From NCBI RefSeq assembly GCF_024868665.1, contig NC_079899.1, positions 26,617,687-26,681,686 on the forward strand: 64,000 bases of DNA, read 5' to 3'. The notes below the pieces were generated by a model. That model saw only the letters and a list, made by a program, of their open reading frames with translations. It was not told the DNA's origin and made no database searches. Each line of letters opens with the position of its first letter. Positions within the stretch are counted from its first letter, which is position 1. Below are positions 29,873 through 42,700 of the stretch, piece after piece. The DNA comes from Triplophysa rosa (taxonomy: Eukaryota > Chordata > Actinopteri > Cypriniformes > Nemacheilidae). The position numbers and the translations under genes were made by a program.

Positions 29873-31011
29873 ACTCTTTCAGTGGTCTATGAAACTTCTG
29901 ATAAATCTTTATTTGCTATTTTTTAAACTTTGCAGAATTTCTGATGGTCTTACGTTTTCTTCTATTTCTTTTTATTTCTTCATCTCTGTACTGTACACAC
30001 AATCGTATAATTGTCATCAAGATTTGTTCCAGTTTTTTTCGACACCATATTTTCTGCTGTATCACTTGTTATGGTTAGATTTCTGAAGTTTGTTTCTTTT
30101 TAATTTGTTGGTTTATTAATTTAAGCGTTTATTGGTCATGTAGTGAAGGTAAGATTCAGATGCCTTCCAGTGTGAGGTCAAGCCGAGATTCTTCTGAAAG
30201 TTTACTGTTCAGTTTCTTGAGTTTTTCAGTGTTTCAGTTAAAGAAGCACATGACAGGGACATTTGCAGTATTAATATAGTGATATTTATGTGGAAGAACT
30301 GGAGTTACAGTTTAACACTGAAATGTACACAGCTTTTACTGCTGATTTATTGTAATAATATTTTATTGACTTTGCATTGTGTTGTGTATATTTTCTTATT
30401 TGTTTTAACTAAACCATTGTAAATGAAATCAGCTCTTTCGAAACCATTCAGCCGTACACGAGAGTTCAGTCGGAAGCGATTTGTTTGTTTGTGCTGAAAA
30501 TTGAAGTTTTAACCATCAGTGGCTTAACACGCATCAAGTGTGATACTTGATTATTAATGCTGGTCGTTTGTGACACTGAAACACACAAACCTCATTCAAA
30601 AATGTATTCTCTTTTGTACCTGCTGATTTTCTGATCTCTGTACATATGAAAATACCTTTTTATGTGTGTTTTTTTTAAATGACTTGACAAATGTATTTTG
30701 GTTTACTGATAGTGAATATGCATAATAGAAATGCTGTGGCAATCCCATTTGTTGATGTGTTTATTTTTGTGTGTTTATTATTAACTCAAGTTAACAACAC
30801 ATTAAACATTTTACTTTACTCTACTAAAATCAAAAGTCTTGATACACTACTGTTCAAAATGGGGCATTTGTGTGAAATGTTTCTCTTGACCTTTTTAACC
30901 CTTTTGATTGAAGACTGATTACACTGAAGATTATGAAATATAGGCTATAATAATGTGTATTCTATAATGCTGGTGAGTTTGCTTTGCTATTATTATAAAA
31001 TACGGAATAAA
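29873..31011 (+). terminator. spata7 3' UTR with polyadenylation signal
   Basis: A long AT-rich untranslated region follows the TAA at 29870-29872. The best polyadenylation signal is aataaa at 31006-31011. No other exon was found. Confidence 0.5.
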
Positions 31012-31490
31012 TAATTATTGTGACCGTAAACTGTAGTGTGTGTACACATGACTTACTGAGACCGCGCTCATTCCACACATTCCAAGGCTCTGACGTAATG
31101 CGCGATCAATATCATGGATAAAATAAATTGTTAAAATTATGCATTTTCTGTCAGTCTGCTGTTAAATCTCATCAAGTGTTTGCTTCTGCAAATCTCGTAT
31201 CATCTGTGCTTCACTAACGCCTTCACACAAAACGCCAACGTCATGACTGCGCGAGAAAATAGATCCGCGGATGGTTACCGCCCATATTGACCGGATTTTC
31301 TTTTCGCTGGTATTCCCAACGGAAGTGACGCAGCAGCTGTAGCGTGACCTCAAGAACCTCAAACATGCGTCAATCCCGAAAAAAACAAACTTCACCAAAT
31401 GTCGGATTATGACTATCGTAAACTTTCATTTCAACACTAAAACCCTCCATGTTCTAAAATAAGGACTCAACAAACTACGTCATTGATCAG
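31012..31490 (+). promoter_or_regulatory. ptpn21 promoter and first noncoding exon
   Basis: A donor site follows gatcag at 31490 (cattgatcag|gtaagc). It pairs plausibly with the acceptor before 33668, making a 5' UTR exon upstream of the coding start at 33786. The upstream 31060-31330 stretch is CpG-richer than its surroundings. The transcription start is not determined. Confidence 0.45.
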
Positions 31491-31733
31491 GTAAGCTGTC
31501 TGAATGACACTTTTACAGATTTATCCCACAAAAGTGTTAGCGGAGTTAGCTGTCTCGCGCTCTTATAGCGTAATTTGTTAAAAACACAATCATCGTTTTT
31601 AAACACCATTTATGATCGCACTTAATCCTATATTTACATATAACGGTGTGTGATTGAACTCATTCTAGGGTTGTTCGGGTTTTGCGGGCGTTTGTGATTA
31701 ACTTACTTGTTGCTTTAAAAGTCAATCAGACAC

Positions 31734-31734
<1 letters not shown>

Positions 31735-31766
<32 letters not shown>
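31735..31766 (+). repeat. (GT)n microsatellite
   Basis: About 16 GT units in ptpn21 intron 1. Confidence 0.95.
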
Positions 31767-31769
<3 letters not shown>

Positions 31770-32418
31770 TTTGTATTGCAACTTAAGTAGCAAAACCTCC
31801 CAGTTATAATATATTTCAAGGTTTAAATTGACTTGAAATGCTTTTTTTCTACAATTTATGGGAATTTGAGTGTTCCGCTCTAAACCAGATTTTTTTATTG
31901 TTTGTATTCATGTGGTGTTTATGCGTCGTTAATAAATATGCAAATGTGCAACAATGTGTGTGTTTTTTTACCCAGTATAAATGTACAGTAAACTGGCATT
32001 TGTTTGTTTTCTTATTGCTTTTGTTGTGTTTGTTTTCCTGTTGTTTCACAGTTATATGAATTACTGTTATTGGTGACGCACTCGAGCAAACACGTGGTCT
32101 GTCACTTCAAAGAAATTCATGTAATTGTGTTTTATTGCACGTGGCTTTTAATAGACGAATTATTCCAGTGTTTTTGCCCCAGGACCCACAATTTTGCATG
32201 GGACATCAAGCAACCAAACATGGTACCACTATTATTTATTATAATAAAATGACATTTAACATTTTATAGAACTGAAAATGTAGAAATGTACTAAATGTTT
32301 ATGCAACAGATGTATTGCACGATTTAACACATGGATCATCAAACAGTGGAATAAAAGAATATTACCCCATTGACAGAAGAATTTACACCAAAAATGATAT
32401 TTGTATTGATATGACTTT

Positions 32419-32419
<1 letters not shown>

Positions 32420-32461
<42 letters not shown>
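32420..32461 (+). repeat. (CA)n microsatellite
   Basis: About 20 CA units in ptpn21 intron 1. Confidence 0.95.
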
Positions 32462-32464
<3 letters not shown>

Positions 32465-32538
32465 TCGAGCAACAAAAGATATTAGTTAAAAGTGTTTTGT
32501 TCATTCTTTTATGCGGCTTTGTTTTTAATATTTTGGAG

Positions 32539-33530
32539 TAGGGGTGTAACGGTTCAAATGACTCACGGTTCGGTCTGTGTCACGGTTTTAGAGTCACGGT
32601 TTCGGTTCGGTTTGATTTGTGCTATGTTCAGGGAAAAGGGACTACTGACAAATAAAAATAAGAACAAATAATCAAGCTACAAGTAACAGCACCAATAAAA
32701 CAACAGAGCAAAGCAGAAAATAAAATAAGATACTGTATATATACATTTTAAGGTAGAAATGGATTAAAGTAATCAAATAAAACACAACATTGCATATGTA
32801 GAAATGAAATAAAGATGAATCATAATTGAAGTTACAGAAGCTATTGAGTCACAAGCAGTGAGTGATTTCCTTGAATTTGAACAGACAGCAGGAATATGCT
32901 GCTGTCGCTTTAAGAGGAATGAAACACATCCAGTACACTGATACTGTTTTTGTCTGTTTCGTCCGTTCACTTAAGACATAACTACTATGTTTCTTAAGAT
33001 ACTGGACAAGAGGGGCATGTTGACCTACTTCGTGTGTGAATCTGTCCGTTTAAGCGCTTCAAAGACAACTCAATATTTGCGCCATCATGTCTGAGACTTC
33101 TCTTATGCGCGCTTCGGATCTTCTCAAGTTTTCTTCTGCATCATCTTGCACTTAAATGTTTCAGTTGTCGAGGCTTGAATGAGTGTAGTTTAAACGGCAA
33201 CATGTGCTGTTCAGGTCTCACCTGCACTCGCGCGCTCACAACACCCGGGTGATGACAGCAGAAATGACTGCTCATATTACAGCAGACGTCAATCCTTTTG
33301 AAATTTGTCTACGTTGTTTGATTTGTTGTAGGTATTAAATGTGTATCTATCGACAAACATGCATTAGCTGAACTCTGTCTGTTTTAAGCATTATAATTTT
33401 TAACGAACCACATTATAAATGCGTCGTCAGATTTAAGATAAGCCGCGCTCCAAGCGCGTTGGACCGTGTGCCGAACCGTTGGTGGAGAACCGTGCGGTTC
33501 AAGTATTTACCGAGAACCGTTACGCTCCTA
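32539..33530. mobile_element. hAT-like non-autonomous transposon
   Basis: The 992-bp element starts taggggtgtaacggtt and ends aaccgttacgctccta (imperfect inverted ends) and is flanked by the identical 8-bp duplication ttttggag (32531-32538 and 33531-33538). An 8-bp duplication is the hAT hallmark. No transposase frame is present. It sits in the 5' UTR intron of ptpn21. Confidence 0.85.
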
Positions 33531-33785
33531 TTTTGGAGCCATGTTTGCATCCCAGACCTTTGCATTATTCTGTAATGATTTTATCAGAGTGTAGTGATAT
33601 CGCCTCTGAATGTTTATTCTGGTTTTGTCTGTGAACCTCGTTTGTAATGTGGTTCGTCTTTATCCAGGGACCCGTGCGTGTGTCCGGTGGGGCTCTGTAT
33701 AATCCAGCGCATCTTCATGGATTAACTGTCAAGAGACGCTGAATCAAATCATTCTGATTAAGGACGGCCACGGGACGAGTGAAAC

Positions 33786-36700
33786 ATGCCCCTTCCGTTT
33801 GGATTAAAACTCAAGAGAACCCGGAGATACACGGTGTCCAGCAAGAGCTGCCTGGTGACCCGCATCCAGCTGCTGAACGGGGAATACGTGGAGTTCACGC
33901 TGTCGGTGGAGAGCACAGGGCAGGAGTGTCTGGAGGCTGTCGCTCAGAGACTGGAGTTACGAGAGGTGGGATGCATGTTGTTTTCCCTGCTTGGTTTAAT
34001 CTGGTAGAAATCCCCTTAACTCACCATGGGTGTGTGTTTACTTTAGCCTGCTGGCACTGTCTGGAGTCTCAGCCATTCTGGGACAGCAACCAAAACGCTG
34101 TCAGACGCTTTAAATGCGTGTGTGCCAAGAATTAGGCCTGAACTATGTGCTGTTCGTTTTACTGCAGTCAGCTGCGAGATTTTAAAAATCACGTTTTCTC
34201 ACCGTCTGTATCCAGTTATCACTCCTCTGCATCTAAACACACTTGTTCATGGAGTTCAGTGGTCTCGTTTCTTCATTTGACTGTCACTGTGTCATTTACT
34301 TGAAATCAACACTGGCGTGGGAAATTAAAGGGGTCATATGACACGGCTAAAAGGAATATTATGGTTTGTTTCAGATGTGATGTAATGTGTAAACAGGATT
34401 TAAGGTTGATAAACGCTGTATTTTCCACACACCGTGCATGTTTGTATCTCCTCTTTGCTCCGCCTCTATGAAACGAGCAGATGTTTAACAAAGCTCATCG
34501 AGGTGTGTTGTGATTGGCCAGTTCACCAGTGTGTAGTGATTGGTGGAATACTGTAAGCGTGTGAGGGAAATGTAACGCCTCTGACCATATTTGGAACATC
34601 AGGTTCCTCTTCAGTTGTACTGACAGGTACGCCCACCTTACTTGCGTCTACATTTGGGAGGTCTCAGTCAAATCAGACCACCAACTGATGTAGATTTGTG
34701 GGGGTGTGGCTACACGAGGTGTTTCAGGCAGGTCTGGGTGAGCATTCGCTTTTACATAGAATGACTCTTTTGTTCCCACACTTTCATTTCTGAAATTATA
34801 CACGTCTAATACATGCATGAGAGACTTATAACACACCAAAGACACAGAACAACACGTGTTCACGCCATATGACCCCTTTAAGCAAGTATAAAGTTGTTTT
34901 GTTGTGTGGTCAAGTCCACTAGAGTCTGATTGAATCAGCTGTACAGTGGTTATAACCGCAGGTAAAATCAAACATTTATCTTACAAAATATTATGTCCAA
35001 GAAATGTATTTTTAACATCAAGAGTAGTTATAGTCGTGTATTATATTGTACAATTTAGATGTTAAAACTTGAATTTCTTTTCACTTTTTTCATTGCTGTA
35101 ATAATGACTGTGTGGCATCAAAGTTCTTTTCAAATGTCGTAAAACAAGTCCAGTGAACGGGACAATAAAAATCAAATAAAAGATGTTTGTCTTCAAAGAC
35201 GTGACAGCCTGTGCACTGTAAAAAATGATTCTGTGTCATAGTAGATTTCATTAAATTAATTGAGTAAACTTCACTTAATACAATTGTGTTCTTGTTTTTT
35301 TTAACCAAAATTAAAATTCTGGAAAAAATCTCTGAATTCTAAATGCAAAAATTATTCAACTTAATTATATCATGTTCAACCCACTTAAACTTGTTTAAAG
35401 GATCTTTATTTAATTATTTTGTGGTGGGACCACATGAATTCTTTAAGTTAATTTCCCTAACTGAGCAGTGAAGTTCCCAGGATGCTTTGCATGCGACAGC
35501 ATTAGGAGAGTCATTTTTGTGAAAAAGTAATATTTTATGTGCTTTACAATAAAATGAAAGACTTGGTAGTGTTTATTGTTCAGTTGTCTTTGAGATTTAG
35601 AAGAGATTCTGTTTGTGTTTTTGAGTTTGGTGGTTAGCATGGTTCAGAAGAGCGGTGCTTGTGCTCAGGTCATGAGAGAGCTCAAGATGTGTGTTTCTTC
35701 ACTCCGTGAATATGTTATGGTGCTAATGTCAGTGCTGAGACAACTCTCAACTTACTTGTACATCATATGTTTAGGGTTAGGGTTAAAGTTCAAAAGATCC
35801 TGAAGTTAACTCCAATGCTCAAATTACTATTTCTTCTTGATTTTTTTAAAGTTTATCATGTGGCATGTGCTTAAATAATTTAGTTCATTTTACTTGATTT
35901 ATTCATGGAATATTGCTTTAAAGTACTTAGATGCAATGCTAAATGCTACATTATCTTACCCATCGTGTGCTGGAGGAAACCAAATGATCATTGCCTGCTC
36001 TTTACTGTACAATTTCGCAAACTCTGTAGTATTTTGGCAGTATTTTGTTTTGCTGCCGTCCGCCATCGATGTGCTCCAATACTCCTGTGTTGTGCGTGTG
36101 TTTGTCGCGTTCACAATGATGCTATGGCAGTAGAGGCGGCGCAACCATGAGGATAAATTTATAATCCCCGCCCACTTTGAAGCGCTACTAAACTGCTGTG
36201 GAAAAGCAAAGGTGAGCCGAAGTGAAGTGAGCTATACCGAGCCGAGTCGTACTAAACCTGGCGGTACCATGCGGTGGAAAAGCGCCAATATACTCCGGAT
36301 GTACTCAGGAATGATCTTCCCTGTTCTGTCTGACGTGTGGAATTCTGTTCATTCTTCAGATAACGTTCTTCAGCCTGTGGTACTTCAACAAACAAAGCCA
36401 GCAGAGATGGATTGATTTAGAGAAGCCACTGAAGAAACAGCTGGACAAGTATGGACTGGAGTCCACGGTTTACTTTGGAGTGGTTTTCTACATCTCGTCT
36501 GTTACACAGTTACAACAAGAGATAACCAGGTTCATGACCAATATCCCTTCACAACCATTCCCTCCGCTGTCTTGTGTTGACGTCCATTAATTTGCTTGTT
36601 TCTCCCTCAGATATCAGTATTATCTCCAGCTGAAGAAAGATGTTCTGGAAGGAAAGATTTCTTGCTCTATTGAACAAGCCATTCATCTGGCCAGCTTGGC

Positions 36701-39700
36701 TGTGCAAGGTATTTTGGGATTGATTCTCAGGCTGCATTTATTTCTGGGAGACTTTAGTTGCTGGTCATATTTGCTTTCATTGTGTACAAAAAAGCAGCAC
36801 AAACATGAATATCATGCATATCAAGTAAAAGACGATACGGGTTTGATGTCGGTAAACATTTTCAGTTTGTACTGGATATTTGATCCTCCGTGATCTTTGT
36901 CTTGAGCATTCCTCAGATAACACGTGGACAGCTGCTGCTGTTGGTTTATTGATGCAAGAGCTATGAAATTTCATCACAGGGTTTATTCTGACTATAGGCC
37001 GTAAGTGCAGAAAATGAGAGCCCGCTTTTAGCGCTTTTAGAGAAGAATCTCGTACGCTGCTGGGAAAGATAAATCTGACTGCAGTCTGGTGTTAATATAG
37101 AAAAAGATCTGACATCACTCACTTCAGACTGTGTCACGCACAGGGAAATGCCGTCACGTATGCCCACGTTTGCGCTGTCAGCCATTTTGATTGAAGCGAA
37201 ACTAAAGTTGTTTCTGTGTACAGGTGTTGCTGCGTAAGGAAACTTCACGCCATGCTAATGCTTGGGGTAGTCGGCAAAGCTGCAGGTGTTTGTAACCCTG
37301 TTAATGTTGAACTATTATGGTTACAAAGGCTAAACTAATTCCCCTCATTACAAAATGTTTTCTAAAATTAAATGTGCAGTTGCTTTAAATCACAAGATTA
37401 AAGGAGCAGTTTGTAAAATCCGCCACTAGAGGACGCACCGATTTCTTCAAAGCAACAACAATGGCGTAGCTTGATGATGCTGTGAAGGAGCGTGGAATAA
37501 TGGGAACTGTCGTCTTCAACTTTATTACTATTTAGTAGGGCTGCACGATTAATCGCAATTCCCATTCGAATCGTGATTAAATCGATGTGGCTATTGCGAT
37601 TGTGAAATCGCAAAGGCTGCGATTATTTTTTATGCGCAGCTTGTTCGTGAAGCACGGCTCTGTGATCTGTGGGAAATGCTGCTCCATCTGAAAGCACTGC
37701 GTGTTTGATTCGCTTAAAACGTGCATTTAAAAAAGCAACACCCGTCAAACATCGTCCTTATAAAAATACTTCTTTATCATGAAAATACTGAGGAGGCTTG
37801 AAAAACAGTGATAGAAAGATGCCAGATGCAGATAGGAAGACGGCATTTCCTGGTTATACGTGTGGTACTTCCTCTGGCTTTCAGATGCAGCTGCATTTAA
37901 CAGTATTTCACTAACAAACTGCGCTATATATATGTTATTTATACAAACCCGATTCCAAAAAAGTTGGGACACTGTACAAATTGTGAATAAAAAAGGAATG
38001 CAATAATTTACGAATCTCATAAACTTATATTTTATTCACAATAGAATATAGATAACATATCAAATGTTGAAAGTGAGACATTTTGAAATGTCATGCCAAA
38101 TATTGGCTCATTTTGGATTTCATGAGAGCTACACATTCCAAAAAAGTTGGGACAGGTAGCAATAAGAGGCCGGAAAATTGAAATGTACATATAAGGAACA
38201 GCTGGAGGACCAATTTGCAACTTATTAGGTCAATTGGCAACATGATTGGGTATAAAAAGAGCCTCTCAGAGTGGCAGTGTCTCTCAGAAGTCAAGACGGG
38301 CAGAGGATCACCAATTCCCCCAATGCTGCGGCGAAAAATAGTGGAGCAATATCAGAAAGGAGTTTCTCAGAGAAAAATTGCAAAGAGTTTGAAGTTATCA
38401 TCATCTACAGTGCATAATATCATCCAAAGATTCAGAGAATCTGGAACAATCTCTGTGCGTAAGGGTCAAGGCCGGAAAACCATACTGGATGCCCGTGATC
38501 TTCGGGCCCTTAGACGGCACTGCATCACATACAGGAATGCTACTGTAATGGAAATCACAACATGGGCTCAGGAATACTTCCAGAAAACATTGTCGGTGAA
38601 CACAATCCACCGTGCCATTCGCCGTTGCCGGCTAAAACTCTATAGGTCAAAAAAGAAGCCATATCTAAACATGATCCAGAAGCGCAGGCGTTTTCTCTGG
38701 GCCAAGGCTCATGTAAAATGGACTGTGGCAAAGTGGAAAACTGTTCTGTGGTCAGACGAATCAAAATATGAAGTTCTTTTTGGAAAACTGGGACACCATG
38801 TCATCCGGACTAAAGAGGACAAGGACAACCCAAGTTGTTATCAGCGCTCAGTTCAGAAGCCTGCATCTCTGATGGTATGGGGTTGCATGAGTGCGTGTGG
38901 CATGGGCAGCTTACACATCTGGAAAGGCACCATCAATGCTGAAAGGTATATCCAAGTTCTAGAACAACATATGCTCCCATCCAGACGTCGTCTCTTTCAG
39001 GGAAGACCTTGCATTTTCCAACATGACAATGCCAGACCACATACTGCATCAATTACAACATCACGGCTGCGTAGAAGAAGGATCCGGGTACTGAAATGGC
39101 CAGCCTGCAGTCCAGATCTTTCACCCATAGAAAACATTTGGCGCATCATAAAGAGGAAGATGCGACAAAGAAGACCAAAGACAGTCGAGCAACTAGAAGC
39201 CTGTATTAGACAAGAATGGGACAACATTCCTATTCCTAAACTTGAGCAACTTGTCTCCTCAGTCCCCAGACGTTTGCAGACTGTTATAAAAAGAAGAGGG
39301 GATGCCACACAGTGGTAAACATGGCCTTGTCCCAACTTTTTTGAGATGTGTTGATGCCATGAAATTTAAAATCAACTTATTTTACCCTTAAAATGATACA
39401 TTCTCTCAGTTTAAACATTTGATATGTCATCTATGTTGTATTCTGAATAAAATATTGAAATTTGAAACTTCCACATCATTGCATTCTGTTTTTATTCACA
39501 ATTTGTACAGTGTCCCAACTTTTTTGGAATCGGGTTTGTATATATAAATAATATATTATTTTCTCACGATTTACAAATAGTTGGAATATAATAATTATAA
39601 TATAATAATAAAATAATTTGTATATAGCACATCTGTACCTACAATATACTGTCTATTGTCCTTTTTGTCAAATGTGTATTGTCTCTCACATGTTTATTTT

Positions 39701-42700
39701 TTACATTTTGTTACCTGTGCCTCGCATCTAAATGTAAAGGTGTGTTTTGTCATTGGCTACAGCTGACCTCGGAGACTTCGATCGATACGACTCCCAGGAA
39801 TTCCTTCAAAAAATTGTGCTGTTTCCAATGGTGAGTGAAGCATGAACATGTTTGTCAGCATTAGAGTTATATAACAGCAGGACATCGGTAAAGCTGTTCT
39901 TTCTGCTCTTCTTGTTTTAGCCGTGGATCCAGGATGAGAGGCTTGTGGAGGAGGCCACTCAGAAAGTCACCGCGCTCTATAAAAACTACAGGTGAGACGC
40001 ACCGAACGCGTCTGCATCCATCACATCTGCTTCATTTTCCGTTGAGGATCAAGGAAGATTCAGATGGTTTCTGTTAGACACCCACAATTCATGAGCGCCC
40101 TTCGAGATGGGATCTGCTTTACGAGCAGACTGAAGGAAATTGAGTGCTTTTGGCTCTAAAACTGTTCATCTGTTTATGTGGAAGGTTCATGTGAGATTTG
40201 CTTGAGCTCAGTTGTGCTCAATACATATATATCCGAGATTATATATATATATATATTAATGATGTATGTTTGCCATTGTCAGTATCAAATCTTGAGTATA
40301 GGGATGATTTGAATTGCCTTTTTATTAGGCCATCTTATAGACGGTTTCATCTTTACAACAAAAATAAAACGCTACTGAGCATGCGCACTTTTGTGACCCC
40401 AACTGAACTTCCGGTACACATTCACAAACAATAGAACCCTGGAGATTATTTCTGATGACAATCAAAAGAAACCCAGAAGAAGCGTAACTTGGCTAAACTC
40501 GTCTCTCCAATATTTTGAATTTAGGACTGCGAGTGTACCACACGCTTTCTTTAAATGCGACCGAACTACAGGACACATTCAACAAATTGTTTATTTAATA
40601 CAGTTATTATGCAATAAAATAATAATGCAAATGAATATGAACATAAATGAAATCACATATCAATAGTTATATTATTAGACACTAGCCGAACACAAACCGG
40701 AAGTTAACTGGAGTTCTGATGAAACGGTATATATATTTCATTCATTCAAGTTTTGTTCATACAGTTTTCGTTATTTATCAAAATAGTTTTGTGTTATTCA
40801 AAAAGCAGTTGTGTGTCATTTTTCATCTATTTCAATGTTTTTCACTGCATGTAAATATTGCTGCGTGATTCTGGTTATGATGGTGAACACAACTGAAGGT
40901 ATGAAGGGTCGTCGCTCCTCGTGTTTGTGTTATGACAACATTCCTGAAGTGATGAGAGTGATACTGTAGATCAGATGAGGGTGTTAAGCGTGTTTCTGAT
41001 GTGTGTGTTGAGCAGAGGTCTGTCCGCACCGGAGGCTGAACTCCTCTACATGCAGGAGGTGGAGAAGACGGAGGGATACGCGGAGGACAGCATCCAGGCC
41101 AAGGTAAATCCCTTCATCTTAGTTTTGTGTGAAACTCCTTGTGGTTCATGGAGGGAGCTTGTGACCGGATTGACCATTTAAAAGTGTGAAATACAGAAGC
41201 ATTCACAGCGACATGAGTGTGAGCATTAAGATAAGAAATTGACGTGACACGGCTATGAACCGAAATCACGTGGGGAAATGTCACCATGTCTCACAGGTGT
41301 GCTTGAAAGAAAATGCATCAAAGCAATTATAAAATGTATGTCATCTTTTCTTACATCGGTGACTCGTGCTATCGTGTGTATGTGTGTGAACAGGACAGTC
41401 AGAGCACAGATGTGATTATCGGCTCCTGTCTGGACGGGATATTTGTCAAACACAAAAATGGAAAAGCTCCTCTCTTGTTCCGGTATGTGTGTTTGCCGAG
41501 TCTCTCGCATGCTTCATGATTCATTCCGGAGGTCTGGTCGTGTGTTTGACTTGAACACGTCATTGTTTCTGTAGGTGGAATGACATTAATAACATGACTC
41601 ATAATAAGTCTTTCTTTGCCCTGGAGCTGGCCAACAAAGAAGACACCCTCCAGTTCCAGGCCGTAAGTTCACCCCGCCTCGTCTCAGATACCTCACATGC
41701 TTTCTCGGCCTAAAATAACTCCCAGACTAAGAGTGTCATGTATATGTCCATGTGCATGTCTGTTCAGACGGTCCCTCAGGGTCATGGGAGAGTCACGAAA
41801 ACCAAAACGTACAGTTATAAAATCAGACAATACAATCTTAAATATACTGGAGATATTTGTGTATTCAGGTTATGCTCGGCTATAAAAGACTTCAAGTATA
41901 AAATGACGAATAAATGATTTTGTTCTTCTGTAGGCGTGCGTCATTTCAAATATTCAATGATTTGATGGAACTGGCATGTAAAGATATTTTCTGAAACACG
42001 TGAGCTTGTGTTCCCGACTAATTGGATTGTGTCAAAATGTTCCTGCTCTTGTGTTTCAGGAGGACATGGAGACGTCCAAATACGTGTGCAGAATGTGGCT
42101 GGCGCGGCACAAGTTTTATAAAATTAACAACAGCAGTCTGTAAGTGGACGGGTGTGGTTTGTGTTGTGTGGTTTGTGCGTCTCTTTGCTTTCACTTCTGT
42201 CTCTTTACTGTGTGCAGAGAGCCGTCCGACGGCCCGTCCTCTGACGGCTCCCAGAGGTCCATTCTCACTCTTTCATTTCCACGCTTTCCCACGCTCCTGC
42301 GTCCCTCTCTGCCTACTAACAAGGGGTGAGCGGGGGAAAGCCTTCCCATCATCCCTCTCTAGAGTCAATCTCAACGGCACAGTCACGCTGCATCCTACAT
42401 TCAGAAAACGACAATGAATGAAATGAGATGTTATAATCGAGTATTCTCTTGAAGGGAAAGAATTTCTTATTTTTGTCTTTAAATTGTGACATGTTCATGT
42501 CTTTCAAGGAGATTGATTTGGAGTGTTTGCAGTTTATCGATTGTTGAACGTCATATAAAAATGTCAGTATGAGTCCTATGAATGATATGAGCTGATGTTT
42601 GATTTGAATTGTGTCTTTTATTGTGTGGTTTTATTACAGACAAACACAGGCCGCTCCTGTGAACCCGGTGAGGAGACGATCCTCTACAAGAATGTCTCTG

